Of a stretch of DNA of 64,000 nucleotides, positions 31,100-41,710 are shown one piece after another. The position numbers and the translations under genes were made by a program. Numbering within the stretch: position 1 is the first letter of the stretch; each line of letters begins with the position of its first letter. The notes below the pieces were generated by a model. It made no database searches. It saw only the letters and a list, made by a program, of their open reading frames with translations, and was not told the DNA's origin. Origin of the DNA: Carettochelys insculpta (lineage: Eukaryota > Chordata > Testudines > Carettochelyidae). Location: positions 1,996,001 to 2,060,000 of the forward strand of contig NC_134138.1 in NCBI RefSeq assembly GCF_033958435.1, read 5' to 3'.

Positions 31100-34000
31100 T
31101 TAGCCAGTGACCTGGGGAAGTTCGGGGCCCTCCCTGCGTGACAGGGCATCGGCTATGGTGTTGTTGTTCCCCTTCACATGGACCACCTCCATGTCGTAGT
31201 CCTGCAGGAGCAGACTCCACCGCAGGAGCTTGGCGTTGGCCCCTTTCATGTGATGCAGCCAGGTCAGGGGTGAGTGATCGGTGTACACGGTGAAACGCCG
31301 TCCAAACAGGTAAGGCTGCAGCTTCCCCAGCACCCACACCATGGCCAGACATTCCTTCTCTATGGCTGCGTAGTTCTGCTCCCGGGGCAGCAGCTTCTTA
31401 CTCAGGTACACGATGGGGTGTTTCTCCCCTTTGTCATTCACTTGCATTAGCACCGCCCCCAGCCCCACGTCTGAGGCATCGGTGAACACCAGGAAGGGCT
31501 TGTTGAAGTCTGGATTTGCCAGCACTGGGGCCCTGACCAGAGCCTCCTTCAGCGCGCAGAGGGCCTCTTGGGACTGCTCGGTCCAGACCACCTTGTCAGG
31601 CTTTCCCTTTTTACACAGCTCCGTGAGGGGGGCTGCGATGGAGCTAAAGTGGGGCACAAACCTCCGGTAGTACCCCGCCATCCCAATGAAGGCCTGGACC
31701 TGTTTCTTAGTCTGGGGTGTTGGCCAATCTCTGACAGCCTCCACTTTAGCTGGCTCTGGCTTTAAGCAGCCGCTGCCCACCTTGTGGCCCAGGTAGGTCA
31801 CCTCAGCCATTCCCACCTTGCACTTCCCTGCCTTGATAGTCAGCCCGGCCTTCTGGAGTCGGTCCAGCACCTGCTTGAGTTGGGACACATGGTCCTCCCA
31901 CGTCTGGCTGAAGATGCAAATGTCGTCCATGTAGGCCAGGGCAAAGCTCTCCATCCCTTTCAGTAGCTGGTCCACCAGACGCTGGAAGGTAGCGGGTGCC
32001 CCCTTGAGGCCGAAGGGCAGGACCAGGAACTCGTAGAGCCCCACAGGGGTGATGAAAGCCGACTTGAGCCGGGCATCATCGTCTAATGGCACTTGCCAGT
32101 ACCCCTTGGTGAGGTCTATGGTGGTGAGGTAACGGGCTCCCCCCAGCTTGTCTAAAAGGTCATCAGGCCTGGGCATGGGGTAGGCGTCCGATACAGTGAT
32201 GGCGTTAAGCTTGCGATAGTCCACACAAAACCGAACAGACCCATCTTGTTTAGGGACTAACACCACGGGAGAGGCCCAGGGGCTGGATGAGGGTTGGATC
32301 ACCCCCAGAGCCAGCATGTCTTCAACCTCCCGCTCTATGTCCTGAGCCGTCCTCCCTGTGGCTCTGAATGGCACACACTTGACAGGGGCGTGGGTGCCTG
32401 TCTCTATTCGGTGGACAGCCAGGTCAGTGCGTCCGGGTCTGTCCAAGAACAGCTGTTGATGCGAATGCAGCACCTCCTTGATCTCCGTCTGCTGGGCAGG
32501 GGTCAGCTGGTCTGAGAGGGGAATAGACTCCAGCAAGGAGCCGGCTCCAGTCCTTGTGAGTAAATCCACCAAGGGATCATCCCCCTGCCCCTCCCAGTGT
32601 CTGCACATGGCCAGCACCAAGTTCTGTCTGTCCCAGTAAGGTTTCATCATGTTCACATGATAGACCCGGTGGCTGTGGGCCCGGTTCGACAGTTCCACCA
32701 CATAATTCACGTCATTTAGCTGTTTGACAACCTTGAAGGGCCCATCCCAAGCCGCTTGCAGCTTGTTCCGCCACACAGGTACAAGGACCATCACTTGATC
32801 CCCGGTGGCATAGGCTCGGGCCCTGGCGTTACGGTCATACCAGACCTTTTGCTTCCTTTGGGCCATGGAGAGGTTCTCCCTGGCCAGGCCCATGAGCTCG
32901 GTGAGTTTTTCCCGGAAGGTCAGTACATACTGTACTACTGACTCCCCTTCAGGAGAGGCCGTCCCCTCCCACTCTTCTCTGAGCAAGTCCAAGGGTCCCC
33001 GTACCCTCCTTCCGTACAGCAGCTCAAACGGGGAGAACCCCGTGGATTCCTGGGGCACCTCCCTGTATGCAAACAGCAGGTGGGGTAAGTACTTGTCCCA
33101 GTCATGGGGGTATTGATTCATGAAGGTTCTCAGCATCTGCTTCAGAGTCCCATTGAACCTCTCCACCAGCCCATTGGTCTGCGGGTGGTAGGCTGTGGCC
33201 CAGGTGTGCCGGACCCCACACTTGTCCCACAAGCTTTGCAGTAGGGCCGACATGAAGTTGGACCCCTGATCTGTGAGGACCTCCTTGGGGAACCCCACTC
33301 TGCTGAAAATGGACAGCAGTGCATCCGCCACGGTGTCAGCGTCGATAGAGGTCAAGGCCACAGCTTCTGGGTATCGCGTGGCAAAATCTACCACTACCAA
33401 AATATATTTCTTTCCCGAACGCGTTGCCTTGCTGAAGGGGCCCACTATGTCTATAGCCACTTTCTGGAAAGGCTCCTCTATGATGGGCAGTGGCCTCAGG
33501 GCAGCTTTCCCCTTGTCCCGGCTCTTCCCCACCCTCTGGCAGGGATCGCAGGACAGGCAATACAGACGGACAGCTGCAAAGATCCCTGGCCAAAAAAAGT
33601 TCTGTAACAACCTTCTCCTGGTGCGGTGGATCCCCTGGTGTCCTGCGAGCGGGACATCATGGGCTAGGTACAGCAGCCTGCGCCGGTACTTTTGGGGGAC
33701 CACCAGTTGCCTCTGGACCTTCCATGGCTCCGCTTTGCATCTGGGAGCCCACTTCCGGTACAGGAATCCCTTTTCCCACAGGAATCTCTGCCTGCAGCCC
33801 TCCCCCAGCTGTGGAGCTGGGCTGAGACTGGCCAGTTCCCTCAGCTTTTGCAAGGAGGGGTCTCTCTGCTGCTCTGCCTGGAATTCTTCCGCTGGGGCAG
33901 GGGCGGATGCTACTTCCCCATCCCTGCCTGGCTCCAGCACCCCTGGCCTGTGAGATCTGGTTTTTGGGGGCCCCCTTTCTCTCAGGGTTGGCCCCTGTGG

Positions 34001-34189
34001 CTCCTGTGACTTTGGCTGGGCCTGTACCCCTGAATCTGGGGAGCGCACCCCTCGTTTTCTTTGGCTACGGGTCAGGACCAGGGCACGAGGGCGTTCACCT
34101 TGCCAGTTCTCCAGGTCGCCCCCATCAGTACATCTGCTGGCAAATGGCTGTGCACGCCCACTTCCTTGGGGCCTTCCTTCTTCCCCCAT
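31100..34189 (-). CDS. Gmr1-like pol: integrase, then reverse transcriptase and RNase H
   Basis: An open frame of 1029 codons with no internal stop. Integrase zinc site H177, H184, C211, C214; core triad D247 (AIDIVGPF), D307 (LTDQGSNF) and E343 (NGLVERFNG), with 35 residues between the last two. A small C-terminal module ends at HRVYHVNMMKPYW (about 509-519). RT follows: FCVDYRKLN (about 654-662), TTIDLTKGYWQVPL (689-702), LPFGLKGAPATFQR and the catalytic YMDD (753-756). RNase H has FTDASDVGLGAVL and TDHSPLTW and ends near residue 1029 at an ADALSRR block. The domain order IN-RT-RH differs from most Ty3/Gypsy elements and defines the Gmr1 group. It would integrate and copy the element. The catalytic residues look intact. 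Confidence 0.9.
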   Translation of the reverse strand: MGEEGRPQGSGRAQPFASRCTDGGDLENWQGERPRALVLTRSQRKRGVRSPDSGVQAQPKSQEPQGPTLRERGPPKTRSHRPGVLEPGRDGEVASAPAPAEEFQAEQQRDPSLQKLRELASLSPAPQLGEGCRQRFLWEKGFLYRKWAPRCKAEPWKVQRQLVVPQKYRRRLLYLAHDVPLAGHQGIHRTRRRLLQNFFWPGIFAAVRLYCLSCDPCQRVGKSRDKGKAALRPLPIIEEPFQKVAIDIVGPFSKATRSGKKYILVVVDFATRYPEAVALTSIDADTVADALLSIFSRVGFPKEVLTDQGSNFMSALLQSLWDKCGVRHTWATAYHPQTNGLVERFNGTLKQMLRTFMNQYPHDWDKYLPHLLFAYREVPQESTGFSPFELLYGRRVRGPLDLLREEWEGTASPEGESVVQYVLTFREKLTELMGLARENLSMAQRKQKVWYDRNARARAYATGDQVMVLVPVWRNKLQAAWDGPFKVVKQLNDVNYVVELSNRAHSHRVYHVNMMKPYWDRQNLVLAMCRHWEGQGDDPLVDLLTRTGAGSLLESIPLSDQLTPAQQTEIKEVLHSHQQLFLDRPGRTDLAVHRIETGTHAPVKCVPFRATGRTAQDIEREVEDMLALGVIQPSSSPWASPVVLVPKQDGSVRFCVDYRKLNAITVSDAYPMPRPDDLLDKLGGARYLTTIDLTKGYWQVPLDDDARLKSAFITPVGLYEFLVLPFGLKGAPATFQRLVDQLLKGMESFALAYMDDICIFSQTWEDHVSQLKQVLDRLQKAGLTIKAGKCKVGMAEVTYLGHKVGSGCLKPEPAKVEAVRDWPTPQTKKQVQAFIGMAGYYRRFVPHFSSIAAPLTELCKKGKPDKVVWTEQSQEALCALKEALVRAPVLANPDFNKPFLVFTDASDVGLGAVLMQVNDKGEKHPIVYLSKKLLPREQNYAAIEKECLAMVWVLGKLQPYLFGRRFTVYTDHSPLTWLHHMKGANAKLLRWSLLLQDYDMEVVHVKGNNNTIADALSRREGPELPQVTG

Positions 34190-35952
34190 TTCAGGTGCAC
34201 CCTCGCCATGGGCACCTTGAAAGGGGTCCCATCAATTCCTGTTATCGTCAGGTGGGAATCGGGTATCATGCAGCCCGGTGCCACCACCCCGGGTCGGGCC
34301 AGCGTCACGTCAGCACCTGTGTCCCAGAACCCCGTGACCTTTTTCCCCTCTACCTCGAGGTGTTTGAGACACTTGCTCCACAGAGGCATTGCCGCCCCCA
34401 CTCTGTAAACTGACCTCTGAGCATTTGGTCCCCCTGGTGAGCTGGTCTGTGGGGCGGACTCGGCCCAATCTGAGTGCCCATTGTCAGCACCACCCGCCTT
34501 GGCCGCCAGCCCCTCTGGCTTCTGGGACCCCACCCAGTTGACTCCATGACCCCCCGGCCTGCTTAACCTGTCTGGGAGCCTGGGGCACTGGGCTGCTCTA
34601 TACCCCGTTCGCCCACAGCGATAACAGCCTGGTTCTTGTTGTGTCCCTCGGGCCGGCTGCTCTGTCCGGGCTCTGTTTGGCTGTCTGGGGGGTGGGTGGC
34701 TGGCCCCTCTTTCCTGGGCTTGCCCAAGAGGTGGTCCCCTCTGTCGTACAGTTAGGGACCGGTCTCTCTGAGATTCTCGGTTTCTCCAGGACTCCCTCTC
34801 CCTCCGGGACTCCCTCTCTCTCCGAGACTCCCTCTCTTTGTGGGGCTCACTTTCAAACCTGGCCCGGCTGTTTGTGAAGTCATCTGCCAGTTTCCCTGCA
34901 TCATGTGAGTCCCCCGGCTTCCGGTCCATGAGCCACACCCTCAGGTCAGGTGCGCACATCTCGTAGAATCGCTCCACGACCGCCAGCTCGATCAGGTCCT
35001 CTACGGACTGGACTCCCATTCCGAACGCCCACTTCCGGTAGTATTGCTTCAGGCGGGCGGTTGTATCTACATGGGTTTCCTCTGGCCTCTTCTGCGCCTC
35101 CTGGAACTTCTTCTTGTACATCTCCGGAGTCAGCCCGAACTTATGCAGCAGGGCCTGTTTGAACCGTTCATAGTCCCCAGGCTGCAGCCCCACCAGCTGG
35201 CTGAGCACCGCTGCGGCCTTCTGGCTCAGCAAGGGCGTGAGGTGCCGGAGCCACTCATCTGGGGGAACCTCATGCAACTCACAGGCTCGCTCAAAGGCGG
35301 TAAGGAACTCGTCCATGTCCCCTGGGTCCTGACAGTGGGCCAGCACACGCGTCTCCAAGTGACTGGCCACCCCGATCCGTCTGGCCCTCTCCCCACTTAC
35401 CGCAGCTGGGGCCTCTTGGCGTCTCGCCTCTGCCATGGTTCGCTCATGCTCCCGCTCTCGCTCTCTCTCCTCACGCTCTCGCTCTGTCTCCTTCCGTTCT
35501 CGTTCTTTCTACTCCCGCTGTCTCTCTTGTAGCTGGCGCTCGTGCTCATGCTCTCTTTCCCGTTCCTGGCGCTCGTGTTCCCTCTGCCGTTCCTGGTGCT
35601 CCAGTTCCTTTAATTTCACCTCGAGTTCCAGCCGTCGCAGCTCTGCGGTGGGGGACTCTGCCCGTGATGGACCACCGCTAGCTGAGCGCGACCTGGCGGG
35701 CACCGCGTCTGTCTGACGGCGTCGAGCCCCTGCTCCTGTTGGAGAATTCGAAACGCTTCCCGAGGCTGACCGGCCACTTTCTGCCGGGACAGGCTCTGCC
35801 CCCCCAGATCGGTCATTCTCTTCCAGCTGGGCAATCAGCTGAGCCTTGGTCGCCTTCCCCATGGTCAGGCCCCTCTCTCTGCACAGCCCCGCTAGCTCTG
35901 CCTTCAGGAGTCGGGTATAATCCATCTCCCCGCTATCTCCCGGGGTATCCAC
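34072..35952 (-). pseudogene. Gmr1-like gag-protease with SCAN-like capsid, one in-frame stop
   Basis: One frame runs from the methionine at 35952 to 34072, broken by a TAG at 35509-35511. The first 147 codons end in a Glu/Arg-rich, coiled-coil-like stretch. After the stop, the 454-codon part has a helical capsid region (about residues 36-190) with FERACELHEVPPDEWLRHL and DLRVWLMDRKP. The SCAN domain of vertebrate zinc-finger proteins is known to derive from this gag type. The zinc knuckle CYRCGRTGYRAAQC (271-284) has tyrosine where the zinc-binding histidine is expected. Protease D372-T373-G374 follows. Pol overlaps in another frame, with a frame break at a C run (34119-34123, plus strand). 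Confidence 0.8.
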
Positions 35953-36084
35953 TCACCAGCAGCAGCTGCAGGAATGGCTCTGTTCCCCCTCTGGCTCTGG
36001 TGAGACTCCTTCCTTCTCTTGCGCTCAGTCAGCCACTGCTGGGAGCTCATCCATGGGTGCAGTGCGTCCCACTTCTCACACCAG

Positions 36085-36504
36085 TGTGATGGGGTTCAGG
36101 GGTCCCCCTACACTGCACCCCGTCCGCTGGCAGGAGTGACTCTCACTCAGCAGGTACAACAGAAGGTTTATTAGACAACAGAAGCCCAGTTTCTCACAGA
36201 AGCGACAGTACAGCAGCCAGAGACAGTCCTTCCAACCTGTTCTGGGGGGGAAGACCCCGAGGGGTGCCTCTCTGGGGTGTAGCTTTCCCCCTCCTCAGGC
36301 TGGCTGCCTTCCAGCTCTCCCTTTTCCTAGCCTCTAACTGCCGCTCCCCAATTCAAAACCCAGCTCAGCTCCTCCCTGCTCTTTGTTCAGGGAGAGGTGT
36401 TACCTGCCATTTGTAGCCCCAGGGTCATCCTTAGCCACTGGGAGCTGCTGCTTGCCTCAGACATCCAGCCTGACTCACACATGCACTCCCCCCACTCCAT
36501 CACA
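36085..36504 (-). repeat. 5' LTR of the Gmr1-like element
   Basis: 420 bp, TGTGATGGGG to CCATCACA on the plus strand. The primer-like site lies just to its left, read on the minus strand. It is close to the partner LTR, implying a fairly recent insertion compared with the other elements here. Confidence 0.9.
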
Positions 36505-36509
36505 AAGGG

Positions 36510-36927
36510 CCTCTACATCCAGGGTGGCCAGGATGGTGTTTTCAGGAAGGTCACCAATGGATTGTAGTTTCCTGAGGATGTTGGTGGTATCTCAAAAAAA
36601 GCTGGTAGCGCTGGTGGCTTAGGGCCTGAGTAGAGAGTCCACATATCCAGACAACCCCGTGGTGAGGGTGCCAATGCCTGAGATGATGGGGAGTCTGGCT
36701 TTTCCCAGTTTATGAATCTTGGGTAGCAGATAGAATAAACCTGGTTGGGGCTCTCAGGGTGTGTCTGTGTAGATTTTTTCCTGTGTTTTTATAGGGAGGG
36801 TCTTGAGCAGATGCTGTAGTTTCTTTGTGTATTCCTCAGAGGGATCAGAGGACAGAGGCTTGTAGAATGTGGTATTGAATAGTTGCCTGGCAGCCTCCTT
36901 TTGGTAGTCTGTCCTATTCATAATGAC
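36510..36927 (-). pseudogene. Penelope RT fragment (N-terminal half of RT)
   Basis: Plus-strand text parallels 4010-4430 of the other PLE copy (for example CCTCTACATCCA, TTTATGAATCTTGGGTAGCAGATAG), so it encodes the same RT part on the minus strand, with frameshifts. It is cut on the right by the ERV-like LTR. Confidence 0.75.
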
Positions 36928-38103
36928 TGTCACATGGCTGGACTTTCATATTGGCTCTGGAAGCCATTTTAATGCCCAGCTTGACTATAGGCTCCAAATA
37001 TTGTGCTGGGGGCACTGTGTGAGGTGGCTAATGAAAGCTGATGGTGCCCTGAATCTGTGTGTGCCGCTTGTGTGTGTGTGTCACATACGTAAGTAAAGTG
37101 CTAGATTTTAGCTCTGTAGCTGTGTCAGAAAATGTTTCAGTGCTGAGCTTCACAATGGGAGGTGGGAACTCAGCCCCAGCCAGGATGAACAGATGAAAAA
37201 CAAGTTCTCCGACACCGAATCCACATCCCAGGTGCTCGGGACCTGTGGATGGGACACAGCCCAATGGTCCAGTGACCAGAACTGAGACAAAGGAACGGGT
37301 CCATCTGAGAAATTGGAGACTGTCTCCTGGGATTCATCCACTGGCAGTTTGGTGCAACAGCCCCCCTGAGGCAGGTGGGGGCCGGCCCTCCAGCGACTAT
37401 GGGAAGAAGATCGGGCTTTGTCCCTGAGCAGAGACGCAACAGAGAAGACAACACAAGAATGAAAAATGGGGTGGACATAGCAGTGTCCATCTTGGATCCT
37501 TTGTCTTTTGGTCTCCATGGACCCATGTCCCAGCATGTGGACCCCAGCGGGCTGGGTCTCCAATGCTTGGACAGCTGAATCTATGTGACCTGAAATGAAC
37601 TTTCAGAGACTTTCAAGAATCAGGCAATAACACTGCAGATTGCGTCAGTAGCTGCGACTGATGCATGTAAAGTTTTGCTCTAACAATTCTCTCTGACCCT
37701 GTTCTTTCTGTTTTATTAGTAAATCTTTAGGTATTAGATCTAAAGAATTGGTGAGTGTGTTGTTTGGGTAAGATCCAAGTGTATATTGACTGGGTTCTGG
37801 GGCTGGGCCTAGGCCCTTCGGGGTTCAGAAGAATCTGTGGGGTGTCAGGTTAAACAGGCTTACGAGACTATCACCTGAATTTGGGGGTTGTTGGTCTGGG
37901 CTGGTACAGCAGCTGGGAAGTCTGTGGGTTTGCTTGTGTGGCTTCTGGCTGGCCAGTGGGGCTGGCAGTGGTGCCATGGTGGCTGGTGGTATTTGCCTTA
38001 ATGAGAAAGGAATCCTAGCCTGGGGCTGTAAGTGGCCTGGATTTTAAGCAGAGGTGCCCTGGGTTGATTTCTCTAACTGTGCCCAGAAACCCCATCCTAT
38101 CAC
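36928..38103 (-). mobile_element. ERV-like solo LTR, copy B (uninterrupted)
   Basis: 1176 bp that starts TGTCACATGG and ends CCTATCACA. It is flanked by a 6-bp duplication AATGAC (36922-36927 and 38104-38109). It is the reverse-orientation full copy of the family split at 9564-23379 and partly present at 42116-42899. No coding region. A 6-bp duplication suits class II-like retroviral integration, but the family is only inferred. Confidence 0.75.
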
Positions 38104-39010
38104 AATGACAACAGCACCTCCTTTGTCAGCTTCGTGGATGAGCATGTCAAAGCTCTTTCTGAGGCTGCTGATGGTGTTGCGTTCTGCACGGCTGAGGTCA
38201 TGGGGTAAGCAATGCCACTTTTCCACAATTTCTGCCTGGGCACGTTGGAGGTAGTATTCCATGTACAGATCCAGTTTGTCATTTCGACCTTCGGGGGAGT
38301 CCCCGCAGAATTCTATTTCTTGAGCCGTAGGTGGGAGGGTACCTATGGGTCAGTGCGCTGTTCTGTGCCATGTTGGAAGTATTCCTTGAGCTGGAGATGG
38401 CGAAAGAAGGCTTCCAGATCACCACAGAACTGTATCAAGTTTGTGGGGGCAGTGGGGCAGAAAGAGAGTCCTCAGGACAGGGCAGAGTCTTCTGCCGGGC
38501 TGAGTGTGTAGTCGGGTAGATTGACAATATTGCTGGGTGAGTTAAGTTATCACTGGTGCGGCCCCCTGTGGTGAGTAGGAGTTTAGATAGTTTACAGCCC
38601 TTTTTCCCCTGTAGAGAAGAGAAATGTGCATTGTAAATCTCCTGGCTAGTTTCAGTGAAGTCCAGCCGTGTGGAGGTTTGTGTGGAAGGTTGGGTTTTTC
38701 TGAGTTTCCGGATCTGAGAGCTCTTCTGATGGTTTCCTGTTTCCTGTACAGGACGCTGGTCAGGTGGGTCCTCAGTTTCTTAGAGAGTGTGTGGCACAAT
38801 CTCTCACTGCAATCTGTGCAGTATGTAGATTTCAGTGGGTTTTTCACCTTCACTCCTTTCAGTATGATGTCCTGCTGTTTGCATTCGGAGGGGAAGATTA
38901 TGTCTGTCTGTATCGGTGCAAGTTTTTTCAGGAGGTTGGTGGATTTTCACTCAGTACAGTGCCTGGCATGGTGACAATATCAGAGGGGTAGCCCTGTTAG
39001 TCTGTATCTG
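38104..39010 (-). pseudogene. Penelope-like ORF N-terminal region
   Basis: Minus strand: the KPA/DKGGAVVI-type block near 38100-38140 (ADKGGAVVIV), then upstream helical sequence. At 38853-38542 is a frame containing CHTLSKKLRTHLTSVLYRKQETIRRALR. This corresponds to the part of the PLE protein before RT. Several frame changes. Confidence 0.65.
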
Positions 39011-39456
39011 CAAAACCTGACAGTACACTGCTGATTGGTTCTCCACCACTCCCAGGGACAGGGAAACTGATCAGCACAGCAGTTTTGGTCAGTTTCCTGT
39101 CTCCTGTGAGCAGTGGGCAGCTGAGAGCCCACTCTGGGCTACCTGCTGCTCACAGGAGAGGGGAAACTGAGCAGTGCTGCTGTGCTGGTCAGTTTCCCAG
39201 CTCCTGTCAGGGGAGGCAGCCAGCCCCAGCCCCTCTTGTCATTGCAGCAGCCCAGAGTCAAGCTCTCAGCTGCACCCCTGACAGGAGCGGGGAAACTGAC
39301 CAGCACAGCAGCACTGCTCCTCTGAGTGGTGGGGAGCTGGTGCCTGGCAGCTCAGAGCCAGGCGGCTGCTGCTCCCTGCCATTCAAAGTCACCTTAGCCT
39401 GAGATATTGAATGCATAGGATGGGAATGTGGGGGTCTCTGCTTGCGGGGTAGGGGC
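39011..39456. repeat. cluster of GGAAACTGACC motifs
   Basis: The words GGAAACTGA(C/T)C and its complement alternate five or more times between 39060 and 39300. This is the same motif family as at 23420-23790. It could be a decayed foldback or satellite-like repeat; I do not recognise it. Confidence 0.45.
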
Positions 39457-39675
39457 CAGTGTTCCCGGGAAGCTGAGCACTTGGGTGGACACCCAGGAGA
39501 GTTTCTGGTGCCGTGCAGCTCGTTGGCATGGCGCCCACTGCTGCTCACAGTGGACATCGTGTGTTTCTGTGGGTGATGCACATCTGTGCCCTGGGGCACG
39601 TCTATGGCCTGGGGCACACAGTCACATTTATTCTGCACTGGCATGGGCAATGTTTTCGGGAACACTGGCGGGGGC
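39449..39675. mobile_element. small hAT-type MITE
   Basis: The body 39457-39667 starts CAGTGTTCCC and ends GGGAACACTG, a perfect 10-bp inverted repeat of hAT type. The flanking octamers GTAGGGGC and GCGGGGGC agree at 6 of 8 positions. No coding capacity. Confidence 0.65.
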
Positions 39676-41577
39676 CGTTTGCTCGCACACGGCTCCCAGG
39701 ACCATCGCTTGGGCACCGCCTGCTGCTGCGGCTTTGAAAAATCCAGCGAGTGTGTTTTGCACTGACCACTCGAGGGAAGTACGATTAGCTGAGAACCTGC
39801 CTTTGGAGGCCACTCCCCAGCGGGGCGTTTGCGTTCTCCTGCCCTGCTGCCTGGGCTCACCTTTGGTCGCCCGACCTCTGCAGAGATGTGGGCGACATGG
39901 AGAGATTTTCAAGCCAGGCGGTGAAAATGATTCAAGACCCTGAAATTTTATGTGTGGAGAGAGACCGAACAGCTTAGGACTGCATCGTGCTGCCAGCAGA
40001 CAGCACCCTAGGGCTGCAGTGTCCACATTGGTGCTTGTTGTCCTTCCCTATTCACCACAGCCCTCCTCCCACCCCACTCTGGACGCCCCCGTCCCCCAGA
40101 GCCAGGCACCCCCAGCCTCCCTAACAATGCCCTCCCCCAGAGCCAGGCACCCCAAGCCCCCCCCAAAATGCCCTCCCCCAGAGCCAGGCACCCCCCAGCC
40201 CCCCAACAATGCCCTGTCCCCCCCCAGCCAGGCAGAGGAGGAGACTGCCAGATTTGGCTGGCCATGGACGTTGTTTGCAAGGGGTCATTCTCCAGGACCT
40301 GGTGACTTGATTGCAGCCAGAAGAGAACAATGGGTGGAGGTGCATAAGATAGATGCCCAGGTGATGACCCTGTTAGTGGTGGGCAGGGCTGCCCCAGCGT
40401 AGCTTGAAGAAGAGGCAGGGGAGATCAGACATGCCGAGCTTAAGGTTAGGGTTCAGTAGAGCAGTGGACGCCCCCCGTGATTGTGGGCGCCCAAGGAACT
40501 GGAGTGGGATCCCTGAGAAAGTGCTGCCTCCAACATGGTCACAGCAGGGACGTTGCTTTTCCAGAAGTCGGAAGTGGTTTTCTGAATGCGTCTGGCCCCT
40601 TTTATTCCCACCTGTGTGCTCTCACCTCCCTGTCCGGTGCAGGTCTGAACGTGCTTCCAGGGACGGCGAGTGCATTCTGTCCTTGGATTGCCTCCACCTT
40701 CACCTGCTAAGGCACAGATGCTTCCAAATTATGCAAATCTGCAATCTTCTTGTCTGCCTGATGATTGGCCGATGAGTTCAGCGTTCTTGAGTTAGCCTTT
40801 CTTTGCTTGCCTGTCTGCAGTGCACACCTGTCCTTTCACTGCAGTGGCCAGCAGCCAGCAGCCTCTTACAGGTGATTTGCCCACGTTTGGCCAAGATGCT
40901 GTCCCGCAGAGCGCTTCAGCTGCCCCTCCCCTCACTGCTCACTGTGGCAGTAGGCAGGTAGGGCAGGGCAGGGAGAGGAGGCATTGCTGATGTCCTCTAT
41001 CTCCCCCGACTACCTAGAGCACAACAGGGCTTGGGATTAGCCCTGGATGGTACAAGGACAGGAGAAGTGAAGACCAGGGCGTGGGGGGGCAAAGCCTGGG
41101 AGAAGGGTCTGAAGGAGGTGGGACAAGGTATTTGTGTGGACTTTGATTGCAGTTCCATTCAAGAAGTGATTTTGTCTTTAAACAGGCTGTGAGCCACTGG
41201 CTTTCCACAGTGAGTAAGGGCACTGTGCAGTGAGCTCTTTTGCTGCGGAGAATCGAAAGGAAAATCTTGTGAAGAAAAAAATTGCAAAGGTTGTGGCCTA
41301 GCCAGAGAGTAATGCCGGCCCTGAGGGACTGGGTAAATTGGGCAGATTGAACCTTCCTCACTTTGGAAGGCAAGGAACCCTGTGCCTGGCTGTCTCCTGA
41401 GGTACTCTACTAGAACGTTCAGCCCAGAATTGATGATCCTGCGCTCACTCCACTGGTGTGATTTGCAGCTTTCCGTGTGACTGAGGTGATACAGCCCAAT
41501 TTTGTTTCAATCAAAATTGCACCTTTGCTACCTTTGCAAATGGCAAGACAATGGCATAAAAATTCATTCATGAGCTT
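39676..41577. other. intergenic with a short C-rich tandem repeat
   Basis: At about 40085-40225 a roughly 50-bp unit containing CCCCAGAGCCAGGCACCCC occurs about three times. Elsewhere nothing is recognised. Short open frames on both strands show no domain. Confidence 0.45.
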
Positions 41578-41710
41578 CAGCAAAACAAAGCAGCAGAAAT
41601 GCAGCACTTTAAAGACAAACAAAACGATGTATTCAGTGATGAGCTTTCATGGGACAGACCCACTTTATCAGACTAAGACAGCTACCTCTCTGTTACTATT
41701 CCATGAGCTT
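41569..41710 (-). mobile_element. Penelope 3' end fragment
   Basis: The body 41578-41701 carries the GGGACAGACCCACTT and CACTTTAAAGAC words of the PLE end in reverse orientation. It is flanked by the 9-bp duplication CATGAGCTT (41569-41577 and 41702-41710). Confidence 0.7.

Larger units (their letters stand above)
30640..36509 (-). mobile_element. near-complete Gmr1-like Ty3/Gypsy element (integrase before RT)
   Basis: LTRs of 418 and 420 bp (30645-31062 and 36085-36504) differ at roughly 13 positions by eye. The 5-bp duplication AAGGG is perfect (30640-30644 and 36505-36509). Minus-strand order: 5' LTR, primer-like TGGTGTGAGAAGTGGGA, gag with SCAN-like capsid, zinc knuckle, protease, integrase, RT, RNase H, polypurine tract (about 31063-31077), 3' LTR. 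Integrase upstream of RT is the mark of the Gmr1 group, first seen in cod. It is the best-preserved LTR element in the window, but gag has a stop and the gag/pol join a frame break. Confidence 0.9.
30428..39010 (-). mobile_element. Penelope-like element split by a Gmr1-like element and an ERV-like LTR
   Basis: PLE segments 30428-30644, 36510-36927 and 38104-39010 join in order to give one minus-strand copy related to the RT at 3094-4632. Breaks are the Gmr1-like insertion (flanked by AAGGG) and the LTR (flanked by AATGAC). The right end shows the TAGCCCTGTTAGTCTG word of PLE termini. The 3' end of the gene, including the GIY-YIG part, is missing where it meets DIRS sequence at about 30426. 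Confidence 0.8.
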
